From JAYFQE01 sp034927345 (GTDB taxonomy: Bacteria; Bacillota; Clostridia; Saccharofermentanales; UBA5734), in NCBI GenBank assembly GCA_034927345.1, contig JAYFQE010000017.1, forward strand, positions 9,583 to 73,582: a stretch of DNA of 64,000 nucleotides. The letters run 5' to 3'. A program made the translations under genes and the position numbers. Shown here one piece after another: positions 37,797-46,872 of this stretch (position 1 is the first letter of the stretch; every line of letters begins with the position of its first letter). The notes beneath the pieces are model-generated. The model was not told the origin of the DNA. It searched no databases and worked only from the letters and a program-made list of their open reading frames with translations.

Positions 37797-38831
37797 ATGA
37801 TCAATGAAGCAAAAATACCTGAAAATCCTAATCATCTGATCGATTACAGCTGCAGTCCGTTAAAAGACATTTGGCTGGCCGGCGGCTGTTTCTGGGGCGT
37901 CGAAGCCTATCTGGCCAGGATCCCCGGCGTAGCCGACACCACAGTCGGATATGCCAACGGCCGGACAGAACGACCGTCGTACGAGGATGTTTGCTGCCGC
38001 AATACCGGACACGCCGAGACCGTCCACGTCCGGTACGCGCCGGATCGGCTCAGCCTCCGGGATCTGCTGCGGCAGTTTTTCCTGATCATTGATCCGACAT
38101 CCCGTAACCGGCAGGGCAATGACCGGGGAACGCAATACCGGACCGGCGTCTATTATCTGGATCCGGCGGATCTGCCGGTTATCCAGGCGGCTGTCGCTGC
38201 CGAACAGCAACGCTATGAACAGCCGATTTTAACGGAAGTCGTTCAATTAAGCCGTTTTGACGCGGCGGAGGATTATCATCAGGACTATTTGGAGAAGAAT
38301 CCGAACGGATATTGCCATATCTCCTTTGCGACGCTGCCGTCCGGCAATCCTCAGGCATCGCCGCCGCTGATCGATCCGGCGCGGTTTCCCAAACCGGACG
38401 ACGAAGCGCTGCGGCATATTTTGACGCCCGGGCAATACCAGGTTACGCAGAGGAACATCACGGAACGCCCTTTCACCGGCGCTTACTGGGATTTGGCCGA
38501 ACCGGGCTTATATGTGGATGTCGTTACCGGCGAACCGTTGTTTCTTTCATCCGATAAATTTGAATCCGGCTGTGGCTGGCCTTGTTTCAGCAAGCCGCTC
38601 GATCCTGCGGTCGTGCGGGAAGAAAAGGACTCGGGTCATGGCATGGAGCGGATGGAAATCCGCAGCCGCAGCGGCGATTCGCATCTGGGCCATGTTTTTC
38701 CGGACGGACCTGCTGAAACCGGCGGATTGCGGTATTGTATCAATAGTGCCGCCCTGCGGTTTATTCCTTTGGCGGATATGGAAAAAGAAGGCTACGGCGC
38801 CTGGATCGGCCTGATTAATAAAGAGAAATAA
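37797..38831 (+). CDS. msrAB: Bifunctional peptide methionine sulfoxide reductase MsrA-MsrB
   Basis: The protein has 344 residues from the ATG at 37797, which follows AGAAGGG. The N-terminal MsrA domain carries the catalytic Cys in LAGGCFWGVEAYL, GYANG and EDYHQDYLEKNP. The C-terminal MsrB domain has FESGCGWPCFSKPLD, GDSHLGHVFPDGP and the catalytic Cys in LRYCINSAALRFIP. It repairs S- and R-methionine sulfoxides. The usual CGWPSF motif reads CGWPCF here, giving an extra Cys near the active site. An extended -10 (TGATATAAT, 37659-37667) lies upstream. Confidence 0.95.
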   Translation: MINEAKIPENPNHLIDYSCSPLKDIWLAGGCFWGVEAYLARIPGVADTTVGYANGRTERPSYEDVCCRNTGHAETVHVRYAPDRLSLRDLLRQFFLIIDPTSRNRQGNDRGTQYRTGVYYLDPADLPVIQAAVAAEQQRYEQPILTEVVQLSRFDAAEDYHQDYLEKNPNGYCHISFATLPSGNPQASPPLIDPARFPKPDDEALRHILTPGQYQVTQRNITERPFTGAYWDLAEPGLYVDVVTGEPLFLSSDKFESGCGWPCFSKPLDPAVVREEKDSGHGMERMEIRSRSGDSHLGHVFPDGPAETGGLRYCINSAALRFIPLADMEKEGYGAWIGLINKEK

Positions 38832-38910
38832 GGAACGGCGGCATGTTGTCAATGGCCGCCGCCATGCCTCCGCCGTGCCGCCACGCCGGGCGGATCCGGC
38901 CGGAGGCAGT

Positions 38911-39993
38911 TTATAGGATTTCGAGGCGGTCGCGGTCCGGCAGGGGCGGAAAGGGAGCGGCCGGCAAGGTTTGGTACCAGAAAGCGACGGAAGCGATGTC
39001 GTCCTGCAATGGCAGATATCGTCCTTCCGAACGCCAGCCCAAAGCCTGGATTGTTACCTTCAGGTCGGTCCGGAACCGGATCGGATCCATGATGTGCCAG
39101 CGGTATAAACCGAACCGGGTTTGCGACCGGTACAGTCCGTCCGGCCGGATGACTTGCGCCAGACCGGAATAAGGCGTGGAAAACTCCTGATACTGGTGCG
39201 TTTTTGGATTTTCGAAATTATACGACCCGCAAAAATAATCTTCGGTGCCTGTACCGCAGATCGTCGGGAAATCCCGGTCGCCGTCCAGATAGAATTTGAT
39301 CTCCCCTTCGCCCCACCAGCCGTTGTTGTTGACGCCCCAGGCCAGGTATGTGCCGACATACTGGCCCTGTCCGCGTATGCCGTCGACGATGGTGCAGACC
39401 GAATGGTAGGGCAGCGGATTCACGCGGCGGAACTGGGCGTGGAAATAAGCCGCGTCCTCCGGGACATCGGTCAGGGTGTAGTCGATCTGATAAAATAGCG
39501 TCAGGTTTTCCGTTCCCTGATTGGTCATGGTCATCCGGCATTTTTGCTGAAAAGGCATCTCCCAGTAACAATTGAAGGCGCTGCCCGGATTCACACAGAC
39601 CGGTAAAGAAGTAACGGCGGCATATTCGTTCCAGCCGCAGGCAAAGAAATCGCCGATCGGGCATTCAACCGACGGCGTGCTGCCGCCGTCCCAATATATG
39701 CGGAGAATGGCGTCGCGCCAGCGTCCGGTCGGCGTCATCCAAATATGCTGAATAGCGCCGGGCCCCTCGATGCAGGCGATCTCCTGGGTTTCGCCGGCAG
39801 CGATGACCGTAAAAGGCGATATTTTCCAGCCCTGGCCCAGGTCGCGGGCGCTGCGCGCGGCTACGCCGTCCACAGCCATACCGCCGCCGCCCTTGCGTCC
39901 GTCGCGGTTCTCCGCGCTGATCGAACGGGTAACGGCCGCCGACAAGCGCGACAAATTTCCCAGATTCATGCCCAAACCATTGAATGACTGCAT
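38911..39993 (-). CDS. GH172-family glycosidase (DUF2961)
   Basis: The protein has 360 residues, the full length of single-domain DUF2961 proteins. Family blocks are KGGGGMAVDGVAARSARDLG near the start, IQHIWMTPTG, WDGGSTPSVECPIGDFF, WWGEGEIKFYLDGD and GTGTEDYFCGSYNF, which carry the conserved acids. DUF2961 defines GH172, which includes alpha-D-fructofuranosidase/difructose dianhydride I synthase and exo-D-arabinofuranosidases. Which activity applies here is unknown. No signal peptide is seen. It is convergent with msrAB and divergent from the AEC transporter. Confidence 0.86.
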   Translation of the reverse strand: MQSFNGLGMNLGNLSRLSAAVTRSISAENRDGRKGGGGMAVDGVAARSARDLGQGWKISPFTVIAAGETQEIACIEGPGAIQHIWMTPTGRWRDAILRIYWDGGSTPSVECPIGDFFACGWNEYAAVTSLPVCVNPGSAFNCYWEMPFQQKCRMTMTNQGTENLTLFYQIDYTLTDVPEDAAYFHAQFRRVNPLPYHSVCTIVDGIRGQGQYVGTYLAWGVNNNGWWGEGEIKFYLDGDRDFPTICGTGTEDYFCGSYNFENPKTHQYQEFSTPYSGLAQVIRPDGLYRSQTRFGLYRWHIMDPIRFRTDLKVTIQALGWRSEGRYLPLQDDIASVAFWYQTLPAAPFPPLPDRDRLEIL

Positions 39994-40096
39994 ACCGATA
40001 TCCCTCCTTGTATTTTTCGCACTGTTCCTGTGGACAAAGGTTATGCCATGAGTATAGGATAAGTCTTGTTTCCGTGCAACGAATGCAAAATATCCA

Positions 40097-40124
40097 TTGC
40101 AAAGAGAAGTGAATATTCTATAAT
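40097..40124 (+). promoter_or_regulatory. Predicted promoter of the AEC transporter gene
   Basis: TTGCAA (40097-40102) and TATAAT (40119-40124) are spaced by 16 bp, 50 bp before the ATG at 40175. Confidence 0.5.
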
Positions 40125-40174
40125 TTAGAACGGCAGATGAGATGATTGACGTTCATAATACAAGGGAGATCAAC

Positions 40175-41098
40175 ATGCAGCAAGCGTTTTTCGCCACGTT
40201 GAGTCAAATGGCAGTCCTGATCTTGATGATGATGATCGGTTTTATCCTCAAACGGAAGAAGATCACAGACCAGGCGACCGGGAAAATTTTGTCCCAGCTT
40301 CAATCTTATGTGATTATGCCGGCGTTGGTTTTTCAGACTTTTTCGCAAAAATTGACCCGCGGCATCCTGACCGGCGAGATGATCACCTTGATTTACGGTG
40401 TCCTTGCCCTGGCGGTATCCCTGGCGTTGGCCGTCCTGCTGGCCCGGTTTTTTACAAAAGACAGATACATCAAAAACATCTATATCTATTCCTTTACCAT
40501 TGCGAATTTAGGATATATGGGGTATTCCATCGTCGGCGCTGTGTTCGGCCAGGATATGCTGTTTAAAATGATGGTATTTGCCATTCCCTTTAATATCTTC
40601 ATCTATTCGGCCGGCTTTGCCATGTTGATACCGGGCGATGGCAAATGCTCCTGGAAAACCCTGGTCAATCCGATTTTTATCGCCATGCTGCTGGGGAGCG
40701 CCGCCGGCCTTCTGGAGCTTCCGATCCCCTCGTTCTTGACAACGACACTGTCGTCCCTGTCAAACTGCATGGGCCCGCTGGCGATGCTGCTGACCGGATT
40801 TATTATTGCCGAATATAATATCAAAGAAATGCTTTCCGGCAGCCGCATTTATATAGCCTCCCTGCTGCGGCTTGTTGCGATTCCGGTTGTCGTCCTGCTT
40901 ATTTTGAAATTGTGCGGCGCCGGCCCTGACCTCTTATTGGTTGCGCTGGGGACAACCGCGATGCCGCTGGGCCTCAATACGGTGGTTTTCCCCGCCGCTT
41001 ATGGCGGGGATACGCGGACCGGCGCCAGTATGGCGCTCATATCGAATATCCTCGGCATCCTGACCATACCGGTTATGTTTGCGATCTTTCTTACTTAA
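40175..41098 (+). CDS. AEC (auxin efflux carrier)-family transporter
   Basis: The protein has 307 residues from the ATG at 40175 (MQQAFFATLSQMA), preceded by AAGGGAG. About ten membrane segments are visible in two similar halves. The N-terminal half has FILKRKKITDQATGKILSQL and YVIMPALVFQTF, typical of AEC permeases, which move malate and other organic acids in bacteria. The 3' end overlaps the convergent aldolase gene by 8 bp. Because that gene is a pyruvate-type aldolase, a carboxylate substrate is possible, but this is inference. Confidence 0.88.
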   Translation: MQQAFFATLSQMAVLILMMMIGFILKRKKITDQATGKILSQLQSYVIMPALVFQTFSQKLTRGILTGEMITLIYGVLALAVSLALAVLLARFFTKDRYIKNIYIYSFTIANLGYMGYSIVGAVFGQDMLFKMMVFAIPFNIFIYSAGFAMLIPGDGKCSWKTLVNPIFIAMLLGSAAGLLELPIPSFLTTTLSSLSNCMGPLAMLLTGFIIAEYNIKEMLSGSRIYIASLLRLVAIPVVVLLILKLCGAGPDLLLVALGTTAMPLGLNTVVFPAAYGGDTRTGASMALISNILGILTIPVMFAIFLT

Positions 41099-41981
41099 CC
41101 AAAAAGGGCAGGGTTTTCAGTTCGGCGCGGAAAGCGTCCTGTTCCGGCTGGGTGAACCGCTTCATCGGATAAGTACAAAAACCGACGTCAAAACCCATGC
41201 CGGTGAGCATATCCTTGACGCCGTTGATGACGCCGTGCCGGAGCAGGATCTGGATCAGCCGGTCGACCTTATACTGGCCGTCTTGAGCTTCCTGGATCCG
41301 GCCGGCCCGGAAATCATTGTAGATTCCGACATAGAGGCCGGGCACCACATTATAGGTGGAGCCGATGCCGCCGTCGGCGCCCATGGCCAATCCGCAGAGC
41401 AGCGTTTCATCCGGCCCGTTGATGACATTGATATCCCCGTTGTTTAATTCCTTGATTTGCCGCATTTCAAAATAGTTATAACTGGTCCACTTCAAGCCGA
41501 TGATGTTTTTAATCTGCATCAGCTTGTTGACCAGCGCCGGGGTTATCGGCGTGCCGGCTAAAGGAGAAGCATAGATCAGCATCGGGACGCGGGACGCTTC
41601 GGCCAGCGCCTGATAATACTGGATGATTTCCCGTTCGCCGTAACCATAGAAAAAGGGCGGCACAGATGAGATGGCATCCACGCCGGCGTCGGACGCCTGG
41701 CGGACCAGATCGACGGCCGTTCTCAGATCGACGGCGCCGACATGGCAAATGACCGATCCCCGTCCCCGGACGGCGTCGACGGTAAGCGAAGCCATCGCTT
41801 TGCGAGATTCCGGCTTCATGACGACGCCCTCGCCGGTCGCGCCGCAGATATAGAATCCGCTGCAGCCGGCCTGCAGCTGCCAATCGATCAAACTGCGCAA
41901 AGCATCTTCCCTGATTGATCCGTCTTCCTGAAGCGGACTGATCAGCGCCGGCATAATCCCTGTGAATTTAATGTTGCTCAT
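41091..41981 (-). CDS. Dihydrodipicolinate synthase/N-acetylneuraminate lyase-family aldolase
   Basis: The protein has 296 residues from the ATG at 41981 (MSNIKFTGIMPAL), preceded by AGAGGAG. The Schiff-base Lys is in NIIGLKWTSYNYF, and the catalytic Tyr in VPMLIYASPLAG. CGATGEGVVMKPESR matches the substrate-loop motif (GTTGE type). The family condenses or cleaves pyruvate with an aldehyde. Sialic acid lyase, DapA and sugar-acid aldolases are all possible, and position away from other lysine genes favours a catabolic role. The aldo/keto reductase gene upstream is 53 bp away and probably co-transcribed. Confidence 0.88.
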   Translation of the reverse strand: MSNIKFTGIMPALISPLQEDGSIREDALRSLIDWQLQAGCSGFYICGATGEGVVMKPESRKAMASLTVDAVRGRGSVICHVGAVDLRTAVDLVRQASDAGVDAISSVPPFFYGYGEREIIQYYQALAEASRVPMLIYASPLAGTPITPALVNKLMQIKNIIGLKWTSYNYFEMRQIKELNNGDINVINGPDETLLCGLAMGADGGIGSTYNVVPGLYVGIYNDFRAGRIQEAQDGQYKVDRLIQILLRHGVINGVKDMLTGMGFDVGFCTYPMKRFTQPEQDAFRAELKTLPFLVK

Positions 41982-42034
41982 CTTGTTGTCTCCTCTTGCC
42001 GCCCACTTGAGGACGGTTCTGATTTTTAATTGGT

Positions 42035-42985
42035 TTATAGCCGCCAAAGGCCCGGATTCAAAATGGTTTCCGGCAGACCGGCAAAGCTTTTCCGGATCTC
42101 GCTGCGTGTTTTCTCCCCGATGGCCGGCGATTCGATCAACATCATGTTTTCCCGTAACTGATCGGTTGTCTCCGCGCCAATAACTAAACTGGCGACGCCC
42201 TTCAAATCCCGGATATAGGCGATGGCCAGCTGCGCCACGCTGAGCCCTTCGCGATCGGCCATTTGCTGCAGCAGGCGGACCGGTTCGCGGGCTATCGTCA
42301 GATTGCCGCCCAGTTCTTCGGGCTTTTTAAAGAACAGCCCCTGCAGAAAAACACTGCGGACGAAGATCGCGATGCCCCGATCCTGCATCCGCTGCATGGC
42401 GCCGCTCTCTGTCAGCCGATGATCCAGCACGTTCATCGGGATCTGAATAACCCGGTATACATCGTCGGCGAGAACCGCGTCGACTTCAGCGGAGGTATAG
42501 ACAGAAACGCCGATTTGCCCCAAAAGATTCTCGCGCTGCACCCGGGAAAGGATCCGGGACAGCGAACGGCCGTAGCGGGTCACATCGTCCGCGCGATGCA
42601 GCAAATAGATCGGCAGCTTGTTAAGCCCCAGCCGCCGGAGCGATTGTTCGACATGCCCGCGCAAAACACGTTCCAGCTGCCCCGGATCAGGCTGCTCGCC
42701 GACCTCGCCGGGCAGGAGGTCCAGCTTGGTGGATAAGATCAGCGGGTCGGGCCGGTTGGCAGGAACGGAAAAAAATTGTCCCAGCACATCTTCCGAATCA
42801 CCGTATTGCGCCGCTGTGTCAAAGGAATTGATACCGCCTTCGACGGCGGTGCGCAGAATCGAAAAGCCGGATTCCCGGCTGGGCTTGCCCGCCTTATTGG
42901 CAATGCCATAATTCATGCCCAGCTGGACGGTTCCCAGTGTGAGATTGGAAACGGTCAGACCCTGAATGTTCCGTACTGAAACCAT
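42035..42985 (-). CDS. Aldo/keto reductase
   Basis: The protein has 316 residues from the ATG at 42985 (MVSVRNIQGLTVSN), preceded by AAGGAG. The aldo/keto reductase fold is shown by LTLGTVQLGMNYGIANK, catalytic Asp and Tyr in NSFDTAAQYGDSED, Lys in ILSTKLDLL and His in IYLLHRADD. It differs clearly from the YghZ-type enzyme at 11 kb. It is the first gene of a pair with the aldolase. The substrate is unknown. Confidence 0.88.
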   Translation of the reverse strand: MVSVRNIQGLTVSNLTLGTVQLGMNYGIANKAGKPSRESGFSILRTAVEGGINSFDTAAQYGDSEDVLGQFFSVPANRPDPLILSTKLDLLPGEVGEQPDPGQLERVLRGHVEQSLRRLGLNKLPIYLLHRADDVTRYGRSLSRILSRVQRENLLGQIGVSVYTSAEVDAVLADDVYRVIQIPMNVLDHRLTESGAMQRMQDRGIAIFVRSVFLQGLFFKKPEELGGNLTIAREPVRLLQQMADREGLSVAQLAIAYIRDLKGVASLVIGAETTDQLRENMMLIESPAIGEKTRSEIRKSFAGLPETILNPGLWRL

Positions 42986-43163
42986 AACGCTCCTTGCTGC
43001 CAAAAACGAAAGCGGTTCCGACACTGCTAAAACAAAAGCGGTTCCGGTTCGCATCATTCTGTCTTCATTATAAGCAGATGTTCAGGTTAGAAAATGCCCT
43101 TAAGCGACATGATTTACCGGAAAATGGCCGGTTTTGCCGGATGTTCGTAAAGTCGGCTGTATC

Positions 43164-44120
43164 TTATAAGCGGTCGTGCGCGCCGCGGCCGCTTTGATTT
43201 TGCCGGGCGTTTTTACGATATTCTTCCGGCGTAAATCCTGTTTTGGCTTTGAAGGCGTGACAGAATTTCCCGGGTGAATGATAACCCAGGCTTTCGGATA
43301 AAGCCTGAATAGTCAGCGTGGTGTTTTTCAACCGGTCTTTAGCCACCGCCAGTCGTTTTTGCAATAAAAGCTGCCGAAAAGGCCGGCCGAAAAGCCGGTT
43401 AACTTCCCGTTCGGTCTGGCGCTGGCTTAAATTCAGCTGCCTGGCCAGAACGGATAAAGAAGCGCTGCGCATATATTGTCTGTCGATGAACTGTTCGATG
43501 ACCGCATGGCGTTCCTCAACGCCGGCCGGCGGCAGGCTTTTGCGGTCTGCCGCCCGTTCGGTATCTCCGGATAAATTTTGCGGCAGACGCCGAAAAAGAT
43601 CCATCAACAGAAGACTAAAAAGCCACTGGATATTCATCCGATAGCCTAAAGACCGTTCGGCCAGCTCTTTTTTGATCTGATCCAGCCAGAAGCCACACTC
43701 AGACATATGGTTGATTAAAAGATAGGTGATGCCATCCAGACGCCGACTGATTATTTTGGATTCGGCGCCACCGTCTGTTTCGCGGTTTTCACCGAGAATG
43801 CGGTACGTAAATTTGAAACAGCTTTTATCGGAGCAGACGCCGGGGATGACCTTCGGCGCGTGAAAAACGGTCGGCGCGATGATGCACAAGTCATGCTTGG
43901 CCAGCCGCAATTCTTCAGCATCGAATTGAATGATTCCGGCGCCGTCCATGACATAATGTACTTCAAAAAAGGCGTGGTTATGGGCGTTGGGAACCACGCT
44001 GCCCGCCGATTGCAGAAATGTGCTGTAAAAGTCGATTTCAAACATCAGGCCGCCGATGGGAACTTGCAGGGAAAATCCGTCCCGGCCGGACTCCTGATAT
44101 TCGTCTTGCCGATGATTCAT
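43164..44120 (-). CDS. AraC-family transcriptional regulator with cupin sensor domain
   Basis: The protein has 318 residues. The N-terminal ~100 residues form a cupin-like sensor with HNHAFFEVHYVMDGAGIIQF and LAKHDLCIIAPTVFHAPKV. The C-terminal ~100 residues form the double helix-turn-helix: LARQLNLSQRQTEREVNRLF, then IQALSESLGYHSPGKFCHAF and FTPEEYRKN. GGAGGG precedes the ATG. It is divergent from the barrel-enzyme gene at 44.3 kb and is the likely regulator of that gene and the sugar isomerase behind it. Confidence 0.9.
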   Translation of the reverse strand: MNHRQDEYQESGRDGFSLQVPIGGLMFEIDFYSTFLQSAGSVVPNAHNHAFFEVHYVMDGAGIIQFDAEELRLAKHDLCIIAPTVFHAPKVIPGVCSDKSCFKFTYRILGENRETDGGAESKIISRRLDGITYLLINHMSECGFWLDQIKKELAERSLGYRMNIQWLFSLLLMDLFRRLPQNLSGDTERAADRKSLPPAGVEERHAVIEQFIDRQYMRSASLSVLARQLNLSQRQTEREVNRLFGRPFRQLLLQKRLAVAKDRLKNTTLTIQALSESLGYHSPGKFCHAFKAKTGFTPEEYRKNARQNQSGRGAHDRL

Positions 44121-44324
44121 GCGGCAGCCCTCCGATAATATACAATATCCTTATTATACCCATATCGGCTGCAAAAAACGCCGGCGAATCGCGGATCAGC
44201 CTGCCGTTTTTAATGAACCGCTTAAAGATCTGTAAATAGGATAAGAAAATACTGCCTTTTTGCCATGATAAGTTCGTGAAAGTCATGTATGATTGAAGAA
44301 TCATCATGCCGGGAGGTCTTTGCC

Positions 44325-45956
44325 ATGAAACCGCAAATCGTCAACATCATCAATTTCCAGCGCGGCTGCGAACCTAGAAATCCTGATCTGGATCTGCTCA
44401 AGCCGCTTCATGAACAGCTTCGTCTGGTTGTCGACAAGCAGCTGCCGGCGACTTTTCTTCTGCAATATGACGCTTTGATCAGACCTGATTTTTGCCGGGA
44501 GCTGCGTCTGGCTCTGGAGAAATTTCCGGCGATAGAAATCGGCTGCTGGCTGGAGATCGTCCAGCCCCTTGTTGAAAAGGCCGGCCTCGTCTGGCCGGGC
44601 CGTCCCGGTTTTGCCTGGGATTGGCATGCTCAGGCCGGGACGCCCATGGGCTACAAGCCGGAAGAACGATATAAAATAATTGATGTCTATATGGCTGATT
44701 TTAAAGCGATCTGGGGTTATTATCCGCATTCGGTCGGAGCCTGGGCCATGGATATCGCCAGCCTGACTTACATGCAGGAACAGTACGGCCTTGAAGCGGC
44801 CTGCATTTGCAAAGATCAATGGGGTACCGACGGTTATACCTTATGGGGCGGCTATTTCAACCAGGCGTATTACCCGAGCCGGCAGAATATGTTTTGCCCG
44901 GCGCAGAATGAGAACAATCAGGTTTCGATTCCGATCTTCCGCATGCTGGGCAGCGACCCGATTTACCAATATGATCCCAATCTCTTGCGGCAGGACCGGC
45001 AAAAACCGCAGGACTGGATGGATGTCGTGACTTTAGAGCCGGTTTATCCCGGCTATGGCGGCAGGACCGACTGGGTCGACTGGTTCTTCCGGGAAAATTA
45101 CAACGGTTTATGCCTGTCATTCGGTTATGCCCAGGCCGGCCAGGAGAATTCGTTCGGCTGGGAGGGTATGGCCGCCGGATTGACTTATCAGATCGACAAA
45201 ATTGCCGCCGGCCGGGCGGAAGGCAAACTGACGCCGGAAACGCTGGGCGATACCGGCCGCCGTTACCGCAAGAACTATAAAACCACGGCCGCGTCGGTTG
45301 TGGCGGCCATGAGCGATTGGAACGGTCAAGGCCGGCAAGCGATCTGGTACAGTTCCCGTTACTATCGGTTAGGCCTCTTGCGCCAAAATGGTCATGCTTT
45401 CATCCGCGACTTGTATCAATTCGACGAACAATATCCGGAGCGATATCGCGAGACGACAGTCCAAGGCGACACCTACACGTATGACAATCTGCCCCTGATC
45501 GACGGCAGCCGCTGGCAGCCGTCTCCCGACGCGGCCGACCCTCAGCCAACCGGGTTGTCCGTCTGGCGGCAGGAGACAGAGGGAAGCGGAATCTGGCAGG
45601 AATTGGAAGTCGGCGATCTGCAGGTCCAAGAGGTCGACGATCAAACGCTGCTGATCACATTATTTGCCAAAGGGGTAGCCGCATTTCAAATCCTGTTGTA
45701 TCCTGAGCATATAGCTTGGACGAGTCTGGCGCAAACACCCTGGCAATTGCGGATCAGGCTCAATCAAGCGGCGAAGACGGATTTTTGCAAAATCGAAAAT
45801 GCCGGAAAATCGCCGAATCTGCTCTACCAACATCATCAATATGCCTACAGGCTTCCTGTTTCCGGCGCTGCGGCCAGACAGGAGGAGGATCTGATCCTGC
45901 TGAATCCGCAGGACAAAACAGTGATTCTGGATTTATCAGCCGGCCGCAGCCATTAA
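44325..45956 (+). CDS. Unrecognised beta/alpha-barrel enzyme, possibly deacetylase or glycosidase-like
   Basis: The predicted product has 543 residues from the ATG at 44325, preceded by GGGAGG. I do not recognise a named family. The first ~330 residues suggest a barrel like polysaccharide deacetylases: NIINFQRGCEPRNPDLDLL, LPATFLLQYDALI, then GYYPHSVGAWAMDIASLTYM and AACICKDQWGTDGYTLWGG. The second half (from ~340) is beta-rich. There is no signal peptide, so it should be cytoplasmic. The sugar isomerase begins 7 bp after its stop, and a divergent AraC regulator precedes it, so it probably acts on a carbohydrate. Confidence 0.7.
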   Translation: MKPQIVNIINFQRGCEPRNPDLDLLKPLHEQLRLVVDKQLPATFLLQYDALIRPDFCRELRLALEKFPAIEIGCWLEIVQPLVEKAGLVWPGRPGFAWDWHAQAGTPMGYKPEERYKIIDVYMADFKAIWGYYPHSVGAWAMDIASLTYMQEQYGLEAACICKDQWGTDGYTLWGGYFNQAYYPSRQNMFCPAQNENNQVSIPIFRMLGSDPIYQYDPNLLRQDRQKPQDWMDVVTLEPVYPGYGGRTDWVDWFFRENYNGLCLSFGYAQAGQENSFGWEGMAAGLTYQIDKIAAGRAEGKLTPETLGDTGRRYRKNYKTTAASVVAAMSDWNGQGRQAIWYSSRYYRLGLLRQNGHAFIRDLYQFDEQYPERYRETTVQGDTYTYDNLPLIDGSRWQPSPDAADPQPTGLSVWRQETEGSGIWQELEVGDLQVQEVDDQTLLITLFAKGVAAFQILLYPEHIAWTSLAQTPWQLRIRLNQAAKTDFCKIENAGKSPNLLYQHHQYAYRLPVSGAAARQEEDLILLNPQDKTVILDLSAGRSH

Positions 45957-45963
45957 GGAGAAT

Positions 45964-46812
45964 ATGATGAAACTGGGACTTTTCAGTTTGCCGAATCCGA
46001 CAATGACTTACCGGGAAGCGGTTGATTATGCCCTCTCGATGGGCATGGACGCTATCGAGCCATACTGCGACCGCGAATTTGCCGAGCCGGACACAGATGC
46101 CGCCCACAGGCTGGCTGAATACGCCGCTGAGCGGAATATGAAGATCTGCTGCTTCTCCATGGCGGTCAATGTGGCGGCCAGGGACAATGCCGCGGAGATT
46201 GAACGGCTGAAAAAGTACGCTGAGGTTGCCGCGGCTCTGGGATCTCCATTTTTACACCATACCCTGCTGCCGGATTTGACGCACCGTCAGGAACGCGTTC
46301 CTTTTTCAGATTTGCTGAAGCGGGCCGTCCGGTCTGTCCGCGAAGTTTATGATTATGCCGAACAACTCGGCGTTAAGTGCGTTTATGAAGATCAGGGGTA
46401 TTCCTTTAACGGTTGTGAACGGTTTGAGCGTTTTCTGGAGGCTGTGGACCGGAACGTCGGCATCGTGGCCGATCTGGGCAACATTTATTTTGTCGGCGAG
46501 AATCCGGCGGCTTTTGTCGGCCGGTTTGCCCCGCTTATTGTTCATGTCCATGCTAAAGACTATCTTTTCAAAGCGGGATCGCAAGGCAATCCCGGCGCAA
46601 GATGGTCGATGACCCGCGACGGCGATTTTTTACGGGACACCATCATGGGGCACGGCCTGGTGCCGTTTGAGCAAGTCTTCCGGATCCTGATCCGCGCCGG
46701 TTATCAGGGGACGTTTTCCCTCGAATACAACGGCGTTGAAGACGCGCTGCCGGCGATCAGCCAGAGCGTAGAAAACCTGCGGCGCCTGTATGAAAACGCT
46801 GAAAAAAACTAA
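45964..46812 (+). CDS. Sugar phosphate isomerase/epimerase (AP endonuclease 2/xylose isomerase-like barrel)
   Basis: The protein has 282 residues. It is a TIM barrel of the xylose isomerase-like family. Metal-ligand positions are visible as Glu in VKCVYEDQGY, Asp in GIVADLGNIYF, His in IVHVHAKDYLF and Glu in FSLEYNGVEDAL. Family members isomerise or epimerise sugars, inositols or hydroxypyruvate. AAGGAG lies directly before the ATG; a second ATG follows at once. It is in an operon with the barrel-enzyme gene and ends at a clear terminator. Confidence 0.87.
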   Translation: MMKLGLFSLPNPTMTYREAVDYALSMGMDAIEPYCDREFAEPDTDAAHRLAEYAAERNMKICCFSMAVNVAARDNAAEIERLKKYAEVAAALGSPFLHHTLLPDLTHRQERVPFSDLLKRAVRSVREVYDYAEQLGVKCVYEDQGYSFNGCERFERFLEAVDRNVGIVADLGNIYFVGENPAAFVGRFAPLIVHVHAKDYLFKAGSQGNPGARWSMTRDGDFLRDTIMGHGLVPFEQVFRILIRAGYQGTFSLEYNGVEDALPAISQSVENLRRLYENAEKN

Positions 46813-46845
46813 AGGAGCTGTTTCAAGACAGCCCCTTGGTTTTTT
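46812..46845. terminator. Bidirectional rho-independent terminator
   Basis: AAGGAGCTGT, a TTCAAG loop and ACAGCCCCTT form a 10-bp stem with one mismatch. TTTTTT follows on the plus strand and AGTTTTTTTC on the minus strand. It separates the convergent sugar isomerase and SGNH hydrolase genes. Confidence 0.85.
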
Positions 46846-46872
46846 CGTATCGTTTAATAGGCGCGGCTATTT

